A stretch of 64,000 nt of DNA from Entomortierella parvispora. Lineage: Eukaryota; Mortierellomycota; Mortierellomycetes; Mortierellales; Mortierellaceae. Under the pieces are notes generated by a model. The model saw only the letters and a program-made list of their open reading frames with translations. It searched no databases and was not told the origin of the DNA. The stretch spans positions 3,782,001 through 3,846,000 of the forward strand of contig OY752141.1 of the NCBI GenBank assembly GCA_963573315.1, written 5' to 3'. Shown here piece by piece: positions 59,030 to 64,000 of the stretch. The position numbers were made by a program, and so were the translations under genes. How positions within the stretch are numbered: the stretch's first letter is position 1; each line of letters begins with the position of its first letter.

Positions 59030-62000
59030 CTAAACTCCAAGGTACTTGCCCAGAACAGACATGGTCAAGACCTTGTACATATTCTCGCCGCGCAAACTAA
59101 CAATTCCATCCTGGACATCTACGCCCATGAGCGAGCCAAGGGCACCGCGATGCTCTCCCATCAACACCTTCACGCCATCGTTCTTGGCCGGAGCAACGCG
59201 TTTCAAGTACTGCACAGGGATCGAAATGTCCTTTTGATCTCCCAAGAGTCGAACCTCGCACACCGCAGTGGCCGAAAGCGCGCTTCTTGGAGGGACGCGA
59301 ACCGTTCGAGCCGATTGCTCGTTATACTTTCCTCCCTCGAACGACGACCCATCCTTGCCAGTCGAGATCTTGACCTCGATGTCTTGAGTAGCCCATTCGA
59401 AAGAAGGTCCTGAAGCCAAGGATGCTCCTGCTCCGCCACCGGATCCATATCCAGGTGCTTGAGAGGAGCCGTGGTGAGAATCCATTCCAGAGTAATCACC
59501 ACCAGTTGGCATAAACGGCGTCTGAGGGAAGTGACTGGCAGGCGTCATGGGGGCAGAGGGGCCGGCAGGCGTTTGTGGGGTCAGTTGAGCTCCAGGCGTG
59601 GCCACAGACTGCATGCGATTATTGGCACCTGGGGTGGCACCTGGGGTGGCAACACTTCCCAGGGATCCGCTACTGCCAAGATGGCCATGGCTAGATCCCA
59701 ACGATGACGACGCCGCTGGAGTCGATGGGAAGTTGTTGCTCGGCGTTGGTGCAGATTCGTACGTGGACGATGGACCAGGAGTATAAGGATAAGAAGAGTA
59801 TGGGGCAGGTGATGGTGCCCCGAATGGTCCAGGTGTGGGAACTCCACGGCTCATCCAGTCATTGTTGGCTGCAGGAGTCTGAGGGAAGCCAGAGCCGGAA
59901 TGAGAGTCCGCCTTGTCGCCCCAGGCATTGCTAGATCCGTTGTGGTGGTTATTGGAGGTAGAGTCAGAATCACCCCAAGCAGAGCCACGAGCAGGGGTTC
60001 TACTTCCAGAATCCCAGGCAGATGCCGGCGTTCTGCTGCCGCTGTCCCAGGCCGAAGAACCGCCGTAACGGGGTGTCTTTGAACCTGCATCCCAAGCTGG
60101 AGTTTGAGATCCATCTGCATAGGGGTTGGGTGTCCTGGCACTGGCACTCCAGGCTGGGGTCTTGGACCCAGCGTTCCAGGCCGGCGTTTTTGATCCAGAG
60201 TTCCAGGCAGGTGTGCGTGATCCAGCAGACGGGTGCATTGGCGTCATGTTGTCTGAGCGCATTGGAGTCATGCCGCCATAGCCGCCGTAGCCACCATAGT
60301 TGCTGGCACGAGGAGACTCTGCAGGGTTCATCATATCCATGCTCGAAACTGGTGTCGTTGTACCATTGGCACTAGTGAAGACAAGTTGAAAAAAGGTTAA
60401 GACACGAACCTTGCCTCCATTTTCATCGATTAGCAACAAAACATACTTGGTGATTGCCAATTTAGCCTTCTCGACGGTGATGATGCGACAGTTGGTGTGG
60501 AGTTCCACGCGAGCAGTGACATCCGTTGCATCCTTCACAATTCCCAAATATCCTTTGTGGGGACCTCTAATGATAGTGACGGTCTTATCGATGAGAGGAT
60601 CACGGCCGCCACGACCACGGCCCATCATCATGCCACCGCCACGTCCACCACGGCCGCCACGGTCTCCAAAGCCTCCGCGGTTCATGTTCATCATGGCAGG
60701 GTTCATCACATCCAAGCGCATGCCTGGCTGCGAACGACTCTTGGACGCCATACTGACCAAAAGACGAGTGGAGACCACGAACACTCCAGCGTTCTCCATG
60801 TACTCTCTGTTATACAAAAACGCGAATGTTCTGAACAAGTGCAAGATCTTTCCTTCGCGCATCTAAAGAAAAAAAAGAGCAAGATACGACGTTAAAACTT
60901 GAGCATCTCAAAATCAACCAAAATAAAAGTCCATAAAGGTATTCGTTAAACTTACTCCTCCTCCCATCTCGCGAACAGAATCGCCGTCCTGGATACTGTT
61001 GCCCTCTCCATCCGTAGCAATAGCACGGGAAGAGTCTCGCTTTTGCAAAATAAGGTGAGGCTCCACCTCTCGAGTCATTCCACTTTGGTCAACCACGCGA
61101 GCGAATCCCCTCTCGACCTTGTAAATAACACCGACAGTGGAGGCACTATCAAAGTGGGAAAAAATACCGGATACAAGGTCAACATTTGTAATCGATCATC
61201 GAAGTATACCTTTGAATATTACTTACTCCAGCTGCACAAAGTCATGCGTCTCGAATTGGCCGATCGTGCCAGTACCACTGGCAACGTTGGCTGCCATCTG
61301 CAAATCCTTTGAGAAGACCTGAATATCTTTCACGTTGAGATCTGTAACAATTGTGACGACGCTGTCCTCAATCTTGATGATCAGACCGGTTTCGTCCTTG
61401 TACTTTCCATTCACGACCTTCACATGATCACCCTCTTTGAACAGCTTGCGCAGTTGTGTAGGGGGAAACTTCAGAATGTTGCCTTTCAGGTCGTCCGCGT
61501 GCGGTCGGACCATGATCATATCGCTGCTCACACTATCCACCGTTCCTTGGACGTTCTTAAGTTCTCCTTCAGTGACCTCAACCTTCTCACCGGGCTGGAA
61601 GTGGCTCGTCAAAGATGCACTCATGGCCGACAAAGCTACAGCAGAAAGATCCAAGCCGCCATCCTCGTCGTCGACTCCGCCTTTGGCGAACTTTTGGATT
61701 TCGTCGAGAGTAGGGTTGATGTTCTCTGTGATCAAACTTGAAATCTTCATATCCTTCTCCAGATATCCCTCACGGAAGACGTCGTTGTTCCACATGTAGA
61801 CACCTCTACCGCGCGATGTGGGCTTGTTCAGCTTATCTGCCTTCTCAGCTTCCCTTGCGTTGAACAGTTTTGGTGGTGGGCGTCCTGCCAAAGGGCTGTT
61901 GACTGGCTTTCGCTGCTTATTACTACCAAGATGAGAGTCGGATTTAGGAGTCAAATCCAAGCGGGGAATCAGCTTGACCTTTGCGCTATCTCCTGAATCT

Positions 62001-63214
62001 GAAATGTCCAAAATCTAATAGATGATAAACAGCAAAAGTCAGATAACTGCTAGAGGCACTCTATAAAGTCGCTCATATTAAAAAAAGCATACCTGAGCCA
62101 AGTCGTTGGCGTATTTTCCACGCTTCACACGGACCCACGTGCCAGGACGGAGCTCGGACTCTTTGTGTCGAACTTTGAGCACGTCTGTCATTTCCTTGAT
62201 AGGAACCAATGTCAACTTGGATGCAAAGACGTTGTTGAGTCCATTTAGGGCCTAGGTATGTGGGGTCGGTTGGAAACAGTGTCCTAGTTAGCGACTGCGG
62301 GGGGAATTCATCATGTGTTTTGACTGTTGAACTAGAAATTAACGCAAGAAGAAAAGATCAATGCTTACAGCTTGGACGTTGGCCTGACGCATACACTCGA
62401 TGTAAACGTAACCCTTGAGTGACTCGCGACAAAATGCAGCAGAGATCTCGAGCGGCTGAGCAGAGTACTCAGTATCAAAAAACTTTCTCATCAAGGAAAA
62501 GACCAGATCTTTTTCCTTGCCAGGTTTACAGCGAACCATCCAGAGATGAGGCGACTGCACATCTGGCATGAGTAGTTGCTGCGGGATGTCCTCTTGCTGA
62601 CCTTGAAAACCTCTCCTAGGCGCATAGTCGCGACGACCATAACGCTCCTTGAATCGGGCGGCTTGTTCTTCCAGATCAACGTCCTCGTCTTCGCGTCTTC
62701 GGCGATCTAGATCCATGTGTTTGGAGGCTCTCGTGGCCTCTGCGGCCTCGTCTTGTTCGTCAGCAATAAAGCCATCGCCAGCGCCATATTCGTCATCGTC
62801 TTCATCCTCATCCTCCTCCTCGTCGTCGACCTCGGCCTCCATGTCGAGATAGGGATTTACCGAATGTTTTTGTTTCTTGTGGCGCCGTTGCTGCAGAATT
62901 AATCAAAGATCAGTTAGAGTCACTCGCACTGACAACACAACAGCCACACAGACAGCATGCAGACAAAAAGATTTCGACAATGAACTTACAGAGACTGTTT
63001 CGTCCTCTTCTTCTTCCTCGTCCTCGTCTTCATCTTCTTCATCGTCGTCGTCCTCCTCGATTTCGCGTCTCTTGTTAGAGCGTCCCTTGGGAGGCTGTTT
63101 GCTTGACCGACGGGCATCTCGGCTCTCCTGATCAGAATCATCTTGATTGTCGAGGGATCGACTAAGGGACTCGAACTCGTCGTCGTCGTCGTGGTCGCTA
63201 TCGTTGCGAGACAT
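59030..63214 (-). CDS. SPT5: Transcription elongation factor SPT5
   Basis: Seven exons on the minus strand, 63214-62990, 62890-62369, 62251-62093, 62014-61227, 61145-60956, 60862-60447 and 60371-59030, encode 1213 residues. The acidic N-terminus is followed by [14 protein letters not shown], the NGN domain ([17 protein letters not shown] ... SLKGYVYIE) and several KOW domains (e.g. [68 protein letters not shown]). The C-terminal region carries GSKTPAW-type repeats, the CTR phosphorylated during elongation, then two last KOW-like segments. SPT5 clamps RNA polymerase II with Spt4 and promotes processivity. The sixth intron (60446-60372) is 75 bp, stop-free and in frame; its GTATGT donor makes splicing likely. 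Start ATG is at 63214. Confidence 0.93.
59960..60260 (-). repeat. SPT5 C-terminal GSxTPAW repeat region
   Basis: Degenerate repeats in the coding sequence, about residues 805-905: [38 protein letters not shown]. The Thr-Pro in each unit is the expected CTR phosphosite. Confidence 0.8.
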
Positions 63215-64000
63215 GGCTTCTTGTATAGGGAGCTGGTGGCTGCTCGCGGGAGATGGGAGGGGCTAGTTCAAAAAAAGAAGTGGACGCGAACCTTTGAGCT
63301 GATTCAAAAGGAGGGCGAGCGAATAGGAGAGGTGGTTGATCGCACGGGCTCAGGATATGATGTAGGTGGAATGGGTGGGTGGTGGGGAATGGCTGAACAG
63401 AGAGAGGTGTGAGGGACAGGGAGGGAGGGCAAGGGCAAGGGAAAGGGAAAGGGAAAGGAGAGGAGGGAGAGTGGAGGAGCGAGGACTGGGAGCAAAAAGT
63501 GGAGAGAAGAAGAGAGAAGAGTCCCATCGGGGTCCGATTCAGATTCCGTCGTCCTTTTATACGCTGGCTATCTTTGCCGCCGCTCATCTCCCTCTCTTTG
63601 TTCTCTTTGTCGGTCTTTCTGACAGTCATCAGACATGGGTCAAACATCTGATGTGATGTGAAGCACGCCCGTCATTTGCAATATCCCTTGACGTCACATC
63701 CCACTCAATCACGTGCCTTGCTGATCCGCGGCCGCCAACTTGCAAAGCGAGACCATGCATGATCTCACCCATCCACTACCATGCTTAGGATCCGCTGCCG
63801 ACAGATCCCATGGCCGTTCTTCTCCAGCGCACTTCTAGGCACAGCACCCATCGGTCGAGAGCCAACTGTAGGACTCATTCTGAAATCCATTCGTGCATCG
63901 CGTTGCCGCAGGATTAACACGCGCTCGTGTCATTCTGATCCATCCCTTCTTCCGCTTCCGTCTCATGTCCGAATACAGGCTTCAAATTTTCGTCATATCA
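63215..64000. promoter_or_regulatory. SPT5 upstream region
   Basis: About 786 bp to the window end. It contains a purine-rich tract with GGGAAA/GGGCAA repeats (about 63424-63467), a perfect CRE-type palindrome TGACGTCA (63689-63696) and a CACGTG box (63710-63715). No coding feature is evident. Both palindromes are about 480-500 bp upstream of the ATG and could equally serve a divergent gene beyond the window. Confidence 0.5.

Noticed and set aside
60372-60446. Treating this SPT5 stretch as coding ([12 protein letters not shown])
   Set aside because: A GTATGT donor and CACTAG acceptor flank it in phase, and known SPT5 proteins pass directly from the KOW to the CTR here; counted as intron, though retention keeps frame.

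Overview
This 64 kb window is nuclear DNA of a filamentous fungus, most likely an early-diverging (Mucoromycota/Mortierellomycota-type) species. The case for this is introns of about 50-240 bp (one possible 452 bp) with GTATGT/GTAAGT donors and pyrimidine-rich acceptors, long low-complexity protein tails rich in Ser, Gln, His and Asn, and the gene set: a TOK-type K+ channel, a Csf1-type lipid-transfer giant, a STYX-like phosphatase, and a DNA transposon whose transposase carries a GCM DNA-binding domain. The species assignment is inference. Exon boundaries were placed by hand from splice signals and reading-frame continuity; each model below sums to an intact reading frame.

Layout. 197-2815 (+) is a USF-like bHLH-zipper transcription factor. 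3166-7210 is a complete-looking Mutator-like (MULE) transposon: 39-bp perfect terminal inverted repeats, candidate 9-bp target duplications, and one spliced gene of 1180 residues that joins a GCM zinc domain, a DDE transposase, an AT-hook, a putative USP-like cysteine peptidase fold and a C-terminal zinc cluster. It ends only 14 bp from the stop codon of a Myb/SANT-like coiled-coil gene (7225-8617, -). 9662-15070 (+) is an orphan 1731-residue coiled-coil protein with a Trp/His 11- and 14-residue repeat. 15336-19047 (-) is DBF4, the regulatory subunit of Cdc7 kinase; 19646-20481 (-) a STYX-like dual-specificity phosphatase; 21013-33549 (+) the 22-exon CSF1/BLTP1-type bridge-like lipid-transfer protein; 33819-38353 (+) a Ras guanine-nucleotide exchange factor; 38904-43261 (+) a TOK-type two-pore K+ channel; 43365-46085 (-) a PAS-like protein; 46086-50696 a 4.6-kb gap with no convincing gene; 50697-54210 (+) a RhoGAP-fold protein; 54924-58853 (+) the mitochondrial Lon protease; 59030-63214 (-) the transcription elongation factor SPT5.

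Most genes are housekeeping or signalling functions with no operon-like logic. Signalling is well represented (RasGEF, RhoGAP, DBF4, phosphatase, PAS, K+ channel). CACGTG motifs lie upstream of DBF4, RasGEF and SPT5, and the bHLH factor at the left edge belongs to the class that binds that motif, but no link is shown. The unusual system in the window is the GCM-MULE-peptidase transposon.
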